Shown here piece after piece: positions 1 to 8,327 of a stretch of DNA of 64,000 bases. Made by a program: the position numbers and the translations under genes. The stretch comes from Paenarthrobacter sp. A20 (GTDB lineage Bacteria; Actinomycetota; Actinomycetes; Actinomycetales; Micrococcaceae). The stretch lies in NCBI RefSeq assembly GCF_024168825.1, contig NZ_JALJWH010000001.1, positions 1,426,001 to 1,490,000 on the forward strand, read 5' to 3'. Within the stretch, counting starts at the first letter, position 1, and every line of letters begins with the position of its first letter. Below the pieces are notes generated by a model that was given only the letters and a program-made list of their open reading frames with translations, was not told the DNA's origin and did not search any database.

Positions 1-347
1 CGATGCCCGGGCCTGACGCGGATGCACCAGACCGACCACACCTCGGCGTCGTCAACGTGGGGGATCTTCCGGTTCTTCGCGAAAGTGGTGTCCGCGCGGG
101 GGTGGACAGCTGCCCACCCCACCACTTCGTCGCCGTCGTACGCCAAAACGCCGGGAGGAGGGTCCTCGGCCACCAGCTTCTTCACGAACTTTCCACGGTC
201 CTGCCTCTGGAGTTCTTGGTTGAGTTTGGAGGGGATCCTGTAACTCAGGCACCAACACACATTGGAGTCGGGGCTCTTGGGCCCAACAAGGGCTTTCACG
301 TCATCGAACACCGTCGCGGGCCGCACTTCGATTGCCATGGCGCCCAT
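1..347 (-). CDS. GNAT-family N-acetyltransferase, partial (C-terminus outside window)
   Basis: A leftward frame runs from an ATG at 345-347 to base 1 without a stop, so about 115 codons are visible and the C-terminus is missing. The protein begins MGAMAIEVRPAT and contains GVLAYDGDEVVGWAAVHPR and VWSVWCIRVRPGH, the beta4/beta5 pattern of GNAT acetyltransferases just before the acetyl-CoA loop. A second in-frame ATG lies at 336-338 and neither start has a strong ribosome binding site. The substrate cannot be told. It is transcribed away from the VOC gene at 546. The family is fairly clear from the fold pattern; the exact start is uncertain. Confidence 0.7.
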   Translation of the reverse strand, partial: MGAMAIEVRPATVFDDVKALVGPKSPDSNVCWCLSYRIPSKLNQELQRQDRGKFVKKLVAEDPPPGVLAYDGDEVVGWAAVHPRADTTFAKNRKIPHVDDAEVWSVWCIRVRPGH

Positions 348-545
348 CTTGTCATTGGGTTGAGCCCCTCAGCTAGACTTGCGGACGTGATGACCGGATC
401 GGGCTTCTGCCCTGCACGGATCGGCTACCCGGCCGACCTCTGACGCGCTGCGGCGCCCACCGTGGTGTTGCCCCGCGGGCGCCTCCTTGTGGATCGATGA
501 ACCCTTCAGCCCATCGACATAACCCCGCATACAAAGGAGTTCCGC

Positions 546-920
546 ATGCCCGCGTTGTTCAACCACACCATCATCGCGTCCCTCGACCGCACGGCGTCAG
601 CCGAGTTCTATCGTTCCATCCTTGAAGCTGAGGAAGCCCCAGGCTGGGGGCCCTTCACCAACCTCACGCTGGACGGCGGGGTGATGCTGCAATTCGCCGA
701 GCCGCCGGTCGAGATCCAGATGCAGCACTACGCATTCCTGGTTGATGACCAGCACTTCGACCGCGCCTATGAGCGTCTGGTGAGTGCCGGCGTCGAACAT
801 TGGGCGGATCCGCAGATGACCCGCCCGGGCGAGACAAACACCGAACACGGCGGCCGCGGCGTGTATTTCAAAGACCCCGCCGGTCACGCGCTGGAGCTGA
901 TCACCAAGCCGTACTTCTAA
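546..920 (+). CDS. VOC-family (glyoxalase/dioxygenase fold) protein
   Basis: This 124-residue protein has one vicinal-oxygen-chelate module repeat pair: an N-terminal strand-helix block (LFNHTIIASLDRTASAEFYR, with the helix following) and a C-terminal block with GRGVYFKDPAGHALELIT, the usual metal-side strand carrying a glutamate. The family includes glyoxalase I, bleomycin/fosfomycin resistance proteins and ring-cleaving dioxygenases, and small single-domain members usually act as dimers. The sequence does not show which activity applies. A good ribosome binding site (AAAGGAG, 534-540) sits just before the ATG. It appears to be transcribed alone. Confidence 0.8.
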   Translation: MPALFNHTIIASLDRTASAEFYRSILEAEEAPGWGPFTNLTLDGGVMLQFAEPPVEIQMQHYAFLVDDQHFDRAYERLVSAGVEHWADPQMTRPGETNTEHGGRGVYFKDPAGHALELITKPYF

Positions 921-1126
921 AGGCGGAGCGGCGGCTGTCGAGGGGCCGCGGTGGGGTGGGTATCGCTGGTTTAAAAAACTTTTTCAATCCGGACCCATCC
1001 ACCCCGTCCCATCCTCCGAATAGCTGGTGAGACACAAACCGCCGGTGTAGCAAAAGCCGCACCTGCAGCCCGTGTCCCACCACCCGATGGATCCAACGCC
1101 CTGGTTCCAAAAACAAGGAGAATGAC

Positions 1127-1813
1127 ATGTTGTCCACAAAGCGCCCCGCCCTCGCCTTCGTTGGCCTCACTGCAGCCGCCCTTCTCGGACTCACTGCCTG
1201 TGGTGGTTCGAGCACACCTTCATCCTCGTCGGCAGCTCCGTCCTCCGCGCCGGAGTCGTCGTCGGCCATGCCGTCTGCTTCGCCGTCGGCCTCCATGAGC
1301 AGCGCCGCCATGGATCCGGCCGCTAACCTTGTGGGCCCCGGCTGCGCCGGTTACGCCGCACAGGTTCCGGACGGTGCCGGTTCGGTCATGGGCATGGCCC
1401 AGGACCCGGTAGCCGTAGCAGCATCGAACAACCCGCTGCTCAAGACCCTGACCGCCGCTGTGTCAGGCAAGCTCAACCCCAAGGTGGACCTGGTTTCCAC
1501 CCTGAACGGCAGCGAATTCACGGTGTTCGCACCGGTTGACGATGCCTTCGCCAAGATCGACCCCGCAACAATCGAGACGCTCAAGACGGACGATGCCCTG
1601 CTGAGCAAGATTCTCACCTACCACGTAGTCCCCGGTCAGCTGACCCCGGACCAGATCGTCGGCACCCACAAGACTGTCCAGGGTGGCGAAGTGACGGTTG
1701 CCGGCACCAAGGATGCCCTCACGGTTGACGGCGGAGCCAACGTGATCTGCGGTGGCGTCCAGACTGCCAACGCGACGGTTTACCTGATCGACTCGGTGCT
1801 GATGCCCAAATAA
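1127..1813 (+). CDS. Fasciclin (FAS1) domain lipoprotein
   Basis: The 228-residue protein has a lipoprotein signal peptide with lipobox LTAC (lipidated Cys25), then a Ser/Pro/Ala-rich linker (about residues 28-65), then one FAS1 domain to the C-terminus. FAS1 landmarks are [14 protein letters not shown] (H1 box) and [13 protein letters not shown] (H2 box), and the domain ends [14 protein letters not shown]1 lipoproteins such as MPT70/MPT83 are surface-exposed adhesion or matrix proteins; a role in surface attachment is inference. AAGGAG at 1117-1122 precedes the ATG. The gene stands alone and is closed by the strong hairpin at 1854-1894. Confidence 0.9.
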   Translation: MLSTKRPALAFVGLTAAALLGLTACGGSSTPSSSSAAPSSAPESSSAMPSASPSASMSSAAMDPAANLVGPGCAGYAAQVPDGAGSVMGMAQDPVAVAASNNPLLKTLTAAVSGKLNPKVDLVSTLNGSEFTVFAPVDDAFAKIDPATIETLKTDDALLSKILTYHVVPGQLTPDQIVGTHKTVQGGEVTVAGTKDALTVDGGANVICGGVQTANATVYLIDSVLMPK

Positions 1814-1827
1814 GCCTTAGGGTTTTG

Positions 1828-1861
1828 GCAGTAGCAACAACAAAGCAGTAGCAACAACAAA
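1828..1861. repeat. 17-bp tandem direct repeat leading into a terminator stem
   Basis: Two perfect copies of GCAGTAGCAACAACAAA (1828-1844 and 1845-1861) lie between the fasciclin stop codon and the terminator. The end of the second copy forms the base of the terminator's left arm, so the first copy looks like a slippage duplication of part of that arm. Confidence 0.85.
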
Positions 1862-1894
1862 GCAGGCGCCGGGATCCGGCGCCTGCTTTGTTGT
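1854..1894. terminator. Bidirectional intrinsic terminator, 19-bp perfect stem
   Basis: The arms 1854-1872 and 1876-1894 are perfect reverse complements around a 3-nt loop. The stem ends in an A-rich arm paired with a T-rich arm (CTTTGTTGT), so it can stop transcription in both directions. It closes the fasciclin gene from the left and the leftward BCCT/small-protein transcript, whose last stop codon is 24 bases away, from the right. Confidence 0.9.
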
Positions 1895-1917
1895 GTTGCG
1901 GAGTGTTGTGGTGAGGC

Positions 1918-2112
1918 CTAGCGGCCGAAGTCACTGTCGACGTACGAGCCGGCCCTGTTGTGTTCCGATCCACACGGGCAGTGGTCAACCTCAATCCGGA
2001 CTGTCATTGGCTTGGATAAGTCCAAGGTGAGGCTCACATCCTCGCTGGCTCGGGCATTGCGACTTGCCTGGGTGTTGAGGCGGAGGGTGCCTGGGGCAGA
2101 CGTGTTGGGCAT
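1918..2112 (-). CDS. Small conserved-looking protein downstream of the BCCT transporter
   Basis: A 64-residue protein with no recognised domain. It contains a CPCGSEHN motif (two cysteines and a histidine) and is otherwise hydrophilic, with an alternating-strand look in VSLTLDLSKPMTVRIEVDHC. The ATG is preceded at a normal distance by AGGAAGG (about 2118-2124), which supports translation. It starts 45 bases after the BCCT stop codon on the same strand and is probably cotranscribed. Its function is unknown; the Cys/His cluster could bind a metal, but that is inference. Confidence 0.6.
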   Translation of the reverse strand: MPNTSAPGTLRLNTQASRNARASEDVSLTLDLSKPMTVRIEVDHCPCGSEHNRAGSYVDSDFGR

Positions 2113-2157
2113 GGTGGACCTTCCTGATGCGTGAATGGGTGTTGGCCGGAAACCGGG

Positions 2158-4179
2158 TTACTTGGTGTCTGGGTCCTGAGGTGGTTTGCCAACCAGGGGG
2201 ATGGTTCCCGTCGGTGTTCCCCCGGCGCAATCGGATTCCGTGCACTTTTCGGCGCAATCGTGCCTGGTGACGAGGTCGAACTGAACGCCGCCGTGTTGTT
2301 CCACCCCGGTCCGGATGGCTCGTTCCACCACCGAGGTGGCCAGGCGTTTATGCAATTGCAGGGGATCGCGGCGAAGGTCCTTGACCAAGGCGAAACAGAG
2401 CAGCAGCATGACGATCACAAAAGGCAGGGCAGCCACAATGGTCACTCTTTGCAGCCCGGACAACGCTTCCGAGGGTTTATCGCCGCCTGCAAGCAGCATG
2501 ACCGCTGCCACTGCACCGGTGAGGCTTCCCCAGAAGATCACGACTCCTCGACGCGGGTGCTCAGCACCATTGGAGCTGAGGGATCCCATCACGATGGAAG
2601 CCGCGTCGGCACCGGTGACGAAGAAGATCGCCACCAGGACCATGGCCAGGACAATGACGGCTGCGGTCAGCCAGCCGGGCATGCCCAGGTTCTTTACCAA
2701 GTCGAAGAGGGCGCCGTCGAAGTTGATGGAGGGGGCGCCGTCCACCATGGTCACCAGCCCGGGAGTTCCGGCCTTGTCCGCCTCCTGCTGAACGTGGAAG
2801 GCGGCACCGCCGAAGATCCCGAACCAGATCACGCTGACTACGCTCGGCACCAGCAGCACGCCGGTGACGAACTGGCGGATGGTGCGTCCACGGCTGATGC
2901 GGGCGATGAACATTCCCACGAAGGGCGTCCAGGAGATCCACCAGGCCCAGTAGAAGATGGTCCAGCTGGTCATCCAGCTGCGCAGGGAGTCATCTCCCAC
3001 GGCCTCGGTGCGGGAGGACATTTCAGCCAAATCCCGGGCGTAGTCACCCACGGCGGAGGGGATCAGGTTGAGGATGAACAGTGTCGGCCCGGCCACGAAC
3101 ACAATGAGAGCGAGGACAACGGCCAGGACCATGTTGATGTTGGACAGCCACTGGATGCCGCGGCTGATGCCTGAAACGGCTGATGCCACGAAGCAGAAGG
3201 TCAGGATCGCGACGATGACCACCAGCACGGGAGTGCCGATCTCGCCCAGCCAGCCGTTGGACGTCATGCCGCTACCGATCTGGAGGGCACCGAGGCCCAG
3301 CGAGGCGGCAGTTCCGAAAAGCGTGGCGAAGATGGCCAGGATGTTGATGAACTTGCCGAGCGGCCCTTCCACCATGCGGATGCCAAAGAGCGAGGTGAAG
3401 GCCGCGGAAACCAGTTGCTTGCGGCCCAGACGGTAGGTGCCGTAAGCCATGGCGATGCCGACTACTGCGTACATGGCCCAAGGGTGCAGGGTCCAGTGGA
3501 AGATGGAGGTGGCCATGGCAGTCTGGATGGCTGCCGGTGTGCGGCCGTCCACTGTTCCTGGTGGTGGCGAGATGTAGTGGTACAGCGGTTCAGCCACGCC
3601 ATAGAACATGAGCCCGATGCCCATGCCGGCGGCGAACATCATGGCCACCCAGGAGATGGTGCGGAATTCGGGCTTCTCGCCGTCCTTGCCCAGCGGGATG
3701 TTGCCGAATTTTCCGAGTGCGAGCCAGAGGACGAAGATCACGAACAACGAGGCGAGGACCATGAAGAGCCAGCCCGTGTATTCCATGACCCAGTTGAGGG
3801 CACCTTTCGAAGTTTCAGAAAGGCTGTCCCTTCCAACAAAGCCCCAGACCACGAAGGCGACGGCGATGGCGCCCGTGATCCCGAAGGTGACTTTGTCGAG
3901 GGTAAGTTTGCGGTTCCGGCGGGCCGAAACGGCCTGCTCGGTCTTGGCATGGCGCAGCTCTTCCATGATCTGTTCGTGTTCTACAGAATCGGAGAGGGGC
4001 TCTGCGCCTCCGTCCTCAGCGTTGAGGGCGGCCAAGTTGGTGTCGTCGGGGGAGACGCTGATGACTGCTTCAGGGTTCTCCGCGTGGGCGGGGCTGGCTG
4101 CGGCCGGGGTACCTGCCACGTGATCATTGGCAGGTAATTCGTCGGGTGTTAGCGGTTTTGTGTCACTGTTTATAGCCAT
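2158..4179 (-). CDS. BCCT-family transporter, probable glycine betaine/dimethylglycine uptake
   Basis: A secondary transporter of the betaine/choline/carnitine family, about 673 residues, with roughly twelve membrane segments. The family's aromatic signature, FYWAWWISWTPFVGMFIAR, is present near residue 410; its tryptophans line the trimethylammonium binding site in known members. The N-terminal tail (about 90 residues) is acidic and cytoplasmic, and the C-terminal tail carries three cysteines (HDCAEKCTESDC). I chose the ATG at 4177-4179 because AAAGGA sits nine bases upstream; an in-frame start at 4206 lacks a binding site. It lies downstream of an iclR gene and near dimethylglycine oxidase genes, so uptake for catabolism is likelier than pure osmoprotection. 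Confidence 0.92.
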   Translation of the reverse strand: MAINSDTKPLTPDELPANDHVAGTPAAASPAHAENPEAVISVSPDDTNLAALNAEDGGAEPLSDSVEHEQIMEELRHAKTEQAVSARRNRKLTLDKVTFGITGAIAVAFVVWGFVGRDSLSETSKGALNWVMEYTGWLFMVLASLFVIFVLWLALGKFGNIPLGKDGEKPEFRTISWVAMMFAAGMGIGLMFYGVAEPLYHYISPPPGTVDGRTPAAIQTAMATSIFHWTLHPWAMYAVVGIAMAYGTYRLGRKQLVSAAFTSLFGIRMVEGPLGKFINILAIFATLFGTAASLGLGALQIGSGMTSNGWLGEIGTPVLVVIVAILTFCFVASAVSGISRGIQWLSNINMVLAVVLALIVFVAGPTLFILNLIPSAVGDYARDLAEMSSRTEAVGDDSLRSWMTSWTIFYWAWWISWTPFVGMFIARISRGRTIRQFVTGVLLVPSVVSVIWFGIFGGAAFHVQQEADKAGTPGLVTMVDGAPSINFDGALFDLVKNLGMPGWLTAAVIVLAMVLVAIFFVTGADAASIVMGSLSSNGAEHPRRGVVIFWGSLTGAVAAVMLLAGGDKPSEALSGLQRVTIVAALPFVIVMLLLCFALVKDLRRDPLQLHKRLATSVVERAIRTGVEQHGGVQFDLVTRHDCAEKCTESDCAGGTPTGTIPLVGKPPQDPDTK

Positions 4180-4490
4180 GAGCGGGTCCTTTGCTCGGCG
4201 TGTCATGAGCCTGCATTTCTACGAGGCCTTGGTGAATGGACTGGTGGGAAGGTTGGGTCTTCCTCCGATCCGATGGTCATGGCGGGCCGTGGCGCCTCCC
4301 CGAGTGCGCGGTCACGGAGCGGGCAGGCGATAGCGATGATGCACCTCTTCTGGTTCGTGGGGCGGGGGCGGTTGAATCGTCCTTCCGCGCTCCGAAAGCG
4401 TGTTCCGCAGGAATCAACAACATCCGCACTATGCAACAGAGTGCTCTCCGTCACATCCAAAGTCAAGGGATTTTCACTCTTTAACGGCAG

Positions 4491-4504
4491 ATTGATATAT
4501 CAAT
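4491..4504. promoter_or_regulatory. Perfect 14-bp palindrome, candidate GntR operator at the BCCT promoter
   Basis: ATTGATATATCAAT is a perfect palindrome. Its core TGATATATCA differs by one base from TGATATATTA, found at 15667-15676 between purU and gntR and, inverted, at 16495-16504 in front of pdxS. The TATATC within it could also be a -10 element for leftward transcription. Confidence 0.55.
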
Positions 4505-4515
4505 TGGCTGGAAGC

Positions 4516-4530
4516 ATACGCGTTGCGTAT
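4516..4530. promoter_or_regulatory. Inverted repeat ATACGC-N3-GCGTAT, candidate IclR operator
   Basis: Six-base arms around a 3-nt centre lie 12 bases from the palindrome at 4491-4504. The place, between the iclR stop and the BCCT gene, suits binding by the neighbouring IclR protein; this is inference from position and symmetry only. Confidence 0.4.
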
Positions 4531-4632
4531 CATGGATGACGTTGCAAATAGCGCGTCACCTTGGGGTGCTTGGAGCAGCGGGCGTTATGCCGGCGAACGC
4601 CATCCCGGAGTGTTGGCCGATGCGTGGTCGCG

Positions 4633-5439
4633 CTAGCGGCGCCTGTAGCCCATTCGGTCGCTGATGGTCAGCCCGGCCTCGCGGAGACCGTCAATGAGTC
4701 CTGGCTGGTCCTCGGGTGAGAAGCGGAACGCGGGGCCGGAAATGCTCACCGCGGCAATGACGCTTCCCGCGTGGTTGTAGATGGGCACGGCAACGGCCGT
4801 GAGGCCGATTTCGAACTCTTCGTGCACTGTGGCATACCCTCTGCGGGCCACGTCCAGCAGCTGCTTTTCCAGCTCTCCACGGTTCGTCACGGTGCGGGGC
4901 GTACGCGCGGGCAGGCCCACCGTTTTGAGGACCTGGCTTCTCTCGTCGGCCGTCAGTGCAGCAAGAAGAACCTTGCCGCTGGACGTGGCGTGCAGGGGTG
5001 TCAGGCTGCCGACCCAGTCGTAGGTGGCAAGCGTCGACGGTCCCATCGCCTGGTCCACGTTTACCGCGTAGTTCGACCTCAGCACGGCCAGGTTGACGGT
5101 CTCCTTGTATTCGGCCGCCAGCGCCTCCAGGACTCCGCGTGCCTCATGCACCACACTGAGCCGGCCGGGGATGGAAGAGGCCAGGCGGAGGATCCCAAAG
5201 CCCAGCTGGTACTTGCCGCGTTCACTGTTCTGCCGGACGATGTCGCGGTTGACCAAGGAGCCCACCAGCCTGGACACGGTGGATTTATGGACGCCCATTT
5301 CTTCGGCGATTTCACTGACTCCGGCATCACCTTGGCGAGCCAGGATTTCCAGGATCTGGAGCGCGCGGTCCACAGATTGGACGCCGCCGCCTTGGGCGTC
5401 TGCGTCCTTGTCGATGTCCGGGTTGTTGCGTGCGGCCAT
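4633..5439 (-). CDS. IclR-family transcriptional regulator
   Basis: A 268-residue regulator with an N-terminal winged helix-turn-helix (about residues 20-85; SVDRALQILEIL, then EIAEEMGVHKSTVSRLVGSL) and a C-terminal GAF-like effector domain (about 95-265; ATSSGKVLLAAL, GYATVHEEFEIGLTAVAVPI and AAVSISGPAFRF are typical). It is transcribed toward the BCCT transporter gene and away from moeA, so it most likely controls betaine uptake. The effector cannot be read from sequence; betaine or a breakdown product is a reasonable guess. The ATG at 5437-5439 has only a weak binding site (GAGGCACC). Confidence 0.9.
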   Translation of the reverse strand: MAARNNPDIDKDADAQGGGVQSVDRALQILEILARQGDAGVSEIAEEMGVHKSTVSRLVGSLVNRDIVRQNSERGKYQLGFGILRLASSIPGRLSVVHEARGVLEALAAEYKETVNLAVLRSNYAVNVDQAMGPSTLATYDWVGSLTPLHATSSGKVLLAALTADERSQVLKTVGLPARTPRTVTNRGELEKQLLDVARRGYATVHEEFEIGLTAVAVPIYNHAGSVIAAVSISGPAFRFSPEDQPGLIDGLREAGLTISDRMGYRRR

Positions 5440-5583
5440 GGTGCCTCGTGTCGTTGTCCAGGCAGGCCGCCCCGGGCTGATCGCTCTGTCCGGCCTGCAC
5501 CCCTAGTCTGTCCTCATCCTAGACGGAGTTTTGCACGGACCCTTTCACACCGAGGGAACCCGCGATGGTCAACGGACCGCTGG

Positions 5584-6828
5584 TCAGCGGGGCTGCTGGA
5601 GGTCTGTCCACGGCAACGGCAGGACGGGTACTGGAGAGCCGGCTGCCACGCCCTCCGGAGGGACAGCCATGTATGCGTCCGCCCATGAAAGCCCACGCAT
5701 CATCCCGGGCCCAGTGTGGGAGGCGGGGAACACGAGGCCGTGGATCAGGGTGCACGGTATGAGACGGGTGCTTCCGGGGGCGGGGTCAAGGTCCGCCCCG
5801 GAGACCATCTGCGCGGCCGGTTGGAAGGAACGGCTGCCCAAAGCGGCGAAGAGGGGTTCACCGAGGGTCATCAGGGCCATCATGGCGGCCAGCGGGTTTC
5901 CCGGTAATCCGATGACGAAACGGCCATCAGGAAGTTCCGCCAACACTGCCGGATGGCCCGGCCGCATGGCAATCCCGTCCAGGATGAGGCGCCCACCGAG
6001 TGCCGCAACGGCGTCGCGGAAGTGGTCTGTCCCCGATTTCCCGGTTCCGCCGGTAGTAATGGTCACGTCCGGCCGCGGTCCATCAGGGGCGCAGCCCAGG
6101 GCTGAAAGCCACTCTTCGTACGAATCGCCAATCCTGAGCTGGCCCCCGGGCGTCCCACCCAATTGCGAAATGACGGCATCGAGCTGCGGCCCGAATGCGT
6201 CGCGGACCCGTCCCGGCACAGGCTCACCTGAGGTCACCACCTCCGATCCGGTAAGTACGACGGCGACCCTCGGCTTGCGCTGTACCGGCAGGTGATCGTG
6301 TCCAGCCACAGCGGCGAGGGCAATGTGGGCTGGATTGAGGACCGTTCCTGCGGGTATGAGGACTTCACCCGCGGAGGCTTCTTCACCAGCGGGACGGATG
6401 TGCCGACCAGGGGCAGCTTCGCCCGGCTTCGTGTCGTGCCTGACTGAGAGGTGCGCGTCCCCGCAGGCCTCTCCACTCTCCTTGCGGAGTACCGCAGTGG
6501 CACCGGATGGAATCAAGCCGCCGGTGGCAATAACACTGGCTTCACCGACGGCGAGCGTCCGGCCTGACTCTGTGACGATCCACGGACCGCTGCCATTGAC
6601 GGCCCAGCCGTCCATGGCCGATGACGCGTAATGGGGCAGGTCCTGGTGGGCAGTGACGGGGCTGGTCAACGTGCGCCCGATCGCTTCGCCGAGGGCGACG
6701 TTCGACGACGGAAGCGGGCCGGCCCAGTCGTAGGCCAGCTGCCGGGCTTCGGCCCAAGCCAGGGCATGCCTTCGTTCATCCGCAACCAGGGGACTGGGAG
6801 CGTCGGTAAAGATTGCTTGTGCGAGCAT
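5584..6828 (-). CDS. moeA: Molybdopterin molybdenumtransferase MoeA
   Basis: MoeA inserts molybdenum into adenylylated molybdopterin, the last step of molybdenum-cofactor synthesis. The 414-residue protein has the family landmarks in order: YASSAMDGWAV near the N-terminus, VVLTGSEVV in the middle, TTGGTGKSGTDHF (the catalytic MoeA/MogA loop), FVIGLPGNPLAAM, and a short C-terminal beta domain. I start it at the ATG 6826-6828, preceded by AGGGGC; a longer frame back to 6897 would run into the terminator hairpin at 6868-6920. It probably serves the molybdenum-dependent FdhF-like enzyme nearby and perhaps the oxidoreductase at 48102. Confidence 0.92.
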   Translation of the reverse strand: MLAQAIFTDAPSPLVADERRHALAWAEARQLAYDWAGPLPSSNVALGEAIGRTLTSPVTAHQDLPHYASSAMDGWAVNGSGPWIVTESGRTLAVGEASVIATGGLIPSGATAVLRKESGEACGDAHLSVRHDTKPGEAAPGRHIRPAGEEASAGEVLIPAGTVLNPAHIALAAVAGHDHLPVQRKPRVAVVLTGSEVVTSGEPVPGRVRDAFGPQLDAVISQLGGTPGGQLRIGDSYEEWLSALGCAPDGPRPDVTITTGGTGKSGTDHFRDAVAALGGRLILDGIAMRPGHPAVLAELPDGRFVIGLPGNPLAAMMALMTLGEPLFAALGSRSFQPAAQMVSGADLDPAPGSTRLIPCTLIHGLVFPASHTGPGMMRGLSWADAYMAVPPEGVAAGSPVPVLPLPWTDLQQPR

Positions 6829-6867
6829 GGATGCCCCTGCCTGATGTGGTGGTGCTGATAAGAGCAG

Positions 6868-6920
6868 ATACCGGGGACTGCACGGCCTTCCCGTCATGCT
6901 TGCCGCGCAGTCCCCGGTAT
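6868..6920. terminator. Hairpin between fdhA and moeA
   Basis: ATACCGGGGACTGC (6868-6881) pairs perfectly with 6907-6920 across a 25-nt spacer. It starts 29 bases past the fdhA stop codon. It probably ends or weakens the fdhA transcript, although a U-run is poor, so read-through into moeA is possible. Confidence 0.65.
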
Positions 6921-6948
6921 CCGTTGGTGCGTACTGAATTTGTTCGTA

Positions 6949-8166
6949 CTACGCCTTCACGTAGCCGTTGGGGTTCAGCACGAACTTTGTTGCCGCTCCG
7001 GCGTCGAATTCGGCGTAGCCTCGGGGAGCGTCCTCGAGCGGGATCGCTTGGGCGTTGACTGCCTTGGCGATCTGGACCTTGTCATGCAGGATGGCCATCA
7101 TCAACTGACGGTTGTACTTCATGACCGGGCACTGGCCAGTGGTGAAGGACAAGGACTTGGCCCAGCCGGTACCAAGGGACAGCGAGAGGGAGCCGTGCTT
7201 GGCGGCGTCGTCGATTCCACCCGGGTCGCCGGTGACGTAGAGCCCCGGGATACCCAGGGATCCGCCGGCGGCAGTGATGTCCATGAGGGAGTTCAATACA
7301 GTGGCCGGAGCCTCATGTGAGGCATCCTTGCCGTGACCGCGGGCTTCGAAGCCAACTGCGTCCACGCCGCAATCCACTTCCGGAACGCCAAGGATCTGTG
7401 CGATCTGTTCCTTGGGATCGCCGTTGGACACGTTGACGGTTTCGCAGCCGAAGGAGCGCGCCTGCGCCAGCCGGTCCTCGTTCATGTCGCCCACAATCAC
7501 GACGGCGGCGCCCAGCAGTTGCGCGCCCACGGCGGCAGCAAGGCCCACGGGCCCGGCACCTGCGACGTAAACCGTGGATCCGACGCCCACGCCGGCGGTG
7601 ACGGCGCCGTGGAAGCCGGTGGGGAAGATGTCCGAGAGCATGGTCAAGTCCATGATCTTTTCCAGTGCCTGATCGCGGTCCGGGAAACGCAGAAGGTTCC
7701 AGTCGGCGTAGGGAACCAGCACAAACTCGGCCTGTCCGCCCACCCAGCCTCCCATGTCCACGTAGCCGTAGGCGCTGCCCGGGCGGTCAGGGTTGACGTT
7801 GAGGCAGATGCCGGTCTTTTGCTCCTTGCAGTTGCGGCAGCGGCCACAGGAGATGTTGAACGGTACCGAGACGATGTCGCCCACCTTGATGAACTCGACG
7901 TCGGGGCCAACCTCCACCACTTCGCCGGTGATTTCGTGGCCGAGGACCAGGTCCTGCGGAGCTGTGGTGCGGCCCCGGACCATGTGCTGGTCCGAACCGC
8001 AGATGTTGGTGGTTACCGTCCGGAGGATCGCGCCATGCGGCACCTTCCGCCCGACGTTTGCCGGGTTGACGCCCGGTCCGTCCTTGAGCTCAAACGTTGG
8101 GTAGTCAGTGTCGATGATTTCAACGACACCGGGTTCCTTGTAGGCGACTGCTCTGTTTCCTGACAT
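6949..8166 (-). CDS. fdhA: Glutathione-independent formaldehyde dehydrogenase
   Basis: A zinc-dependent medium-chain dehydrogenase, 405 residues, matching the long FdhA subfamily that oxidises formaldehyde to formate with NAD. Visible are the catalytic-zinc region TNICGSDQH and GHEITGE, the structural-zinc lobe CGRCRNCKEQKTGIC, the nucleotide-binding GAGPVG, and the subfamily motif GYVDMGGWVGGQAEF. I place the start at ATG 8164-8166, five bases after AGGGAG; a GTG two codons upstream overlaps that site. In the cluster it removes formaldehyde that escapes tetrahydrofolate capture during oxidative demethylation. A 155-base gap with a hairpin separates it from the upstream fdhF-like gene. Confidence 0.93.
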   Translation of the reverse strand: MSGNRAVAYKEPGVVEIIDTDYPTFELKDGPGVNPANVGRKVPHGAILRTVTTNICGSDQHMVRGRTTAPQDLVLGHEITGEVVEVGPDVEFIKVGDIVSVPFNISCGRCRNCKEQKTGICLNVNPDRPGSAYGYVDMGGWVGGQAEFVLVPYADWNLLRFPDRDQALEKIMDLTMLSDIFPTGFHGAVTAGVGVGSTVYVAGAGPVGLAAAVGAQLLGAAVVIVGDMNEDRLAQARSFGCETVNVSNGDPKEQIAQILGVPEVDCGVDAVGFEARGHGKDASHEAPATVLNSLMDITAAGGSLGIPGLYVTGDPGGIDDAAKHGSLSLSLGTGWAKSLSFTTGQCPVMKYNRQLMMAILHDKVQIAKAVNAQAIPLEDAPRGYAEFDAGAATKFVLNPNGYVKA

Positions 8167-8222
8167 GGTCACTCCCTATTCTTTGGCTGTTGCTGCAAAG
8201 TGCTGCCCAATGATCCGAAAGC

Positions 8223-8271
8223 GGTGCTTCGATGAGGAAATACCTCCCCAGGTTTCAGGCACCGAAGCACC
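8223..8271 (-). promoter_or_regulatory. Structured element in the fdhA leader
   Basis: On the coding strand GGTGCTTCG (8263-8271) pairs perfectly with CGAAGCACC (8223-8231), enclosing 31 bases that hold a second small hairpin (GAGG-N5-CCTC, 8234-8246). No U-run follows, so it is not a clear terminator. It lies about 60-105 bases before the fdhA start and may be a regulatory RNA structure or a protein site; no known riboswitch class was recognised. Confidence 0.4.
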
Positions 8272-8327
8272 ATTCACGGACCATTGGACACGTGGAAAAT
8301 TAGACGGGTGGGAATCTTGTTATGGAT

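Larger units (their letters stand above)
4180..4632. other. Long intergenic leader between iclR and the BCCT gene
   Basis: About 450 bases hold no convincing gene. The right part carries two palindromes (4491-4504 and 4516-4530) that probably mark the BCCT promoter, which would leave a 5' leader of about 300 bases. GCACTATGC at 4421-4440 is a further weak symmetric element. No riboswitch class was recognised in the leader. Confidence 0.6.

Noticed and set aside
2131..3174. A 347-codon His/Gly/Asp-rich frame opposite the BCCT gene
   Set aside because: Composition is that of an antisense frame of a membrane protein; no binding site or domain.
4203..4466. An 87-codon leftward frame in the BCCT leader
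   Set aside because: It overlaps the BCCT start region, lacks a binding site and looks like random translation.
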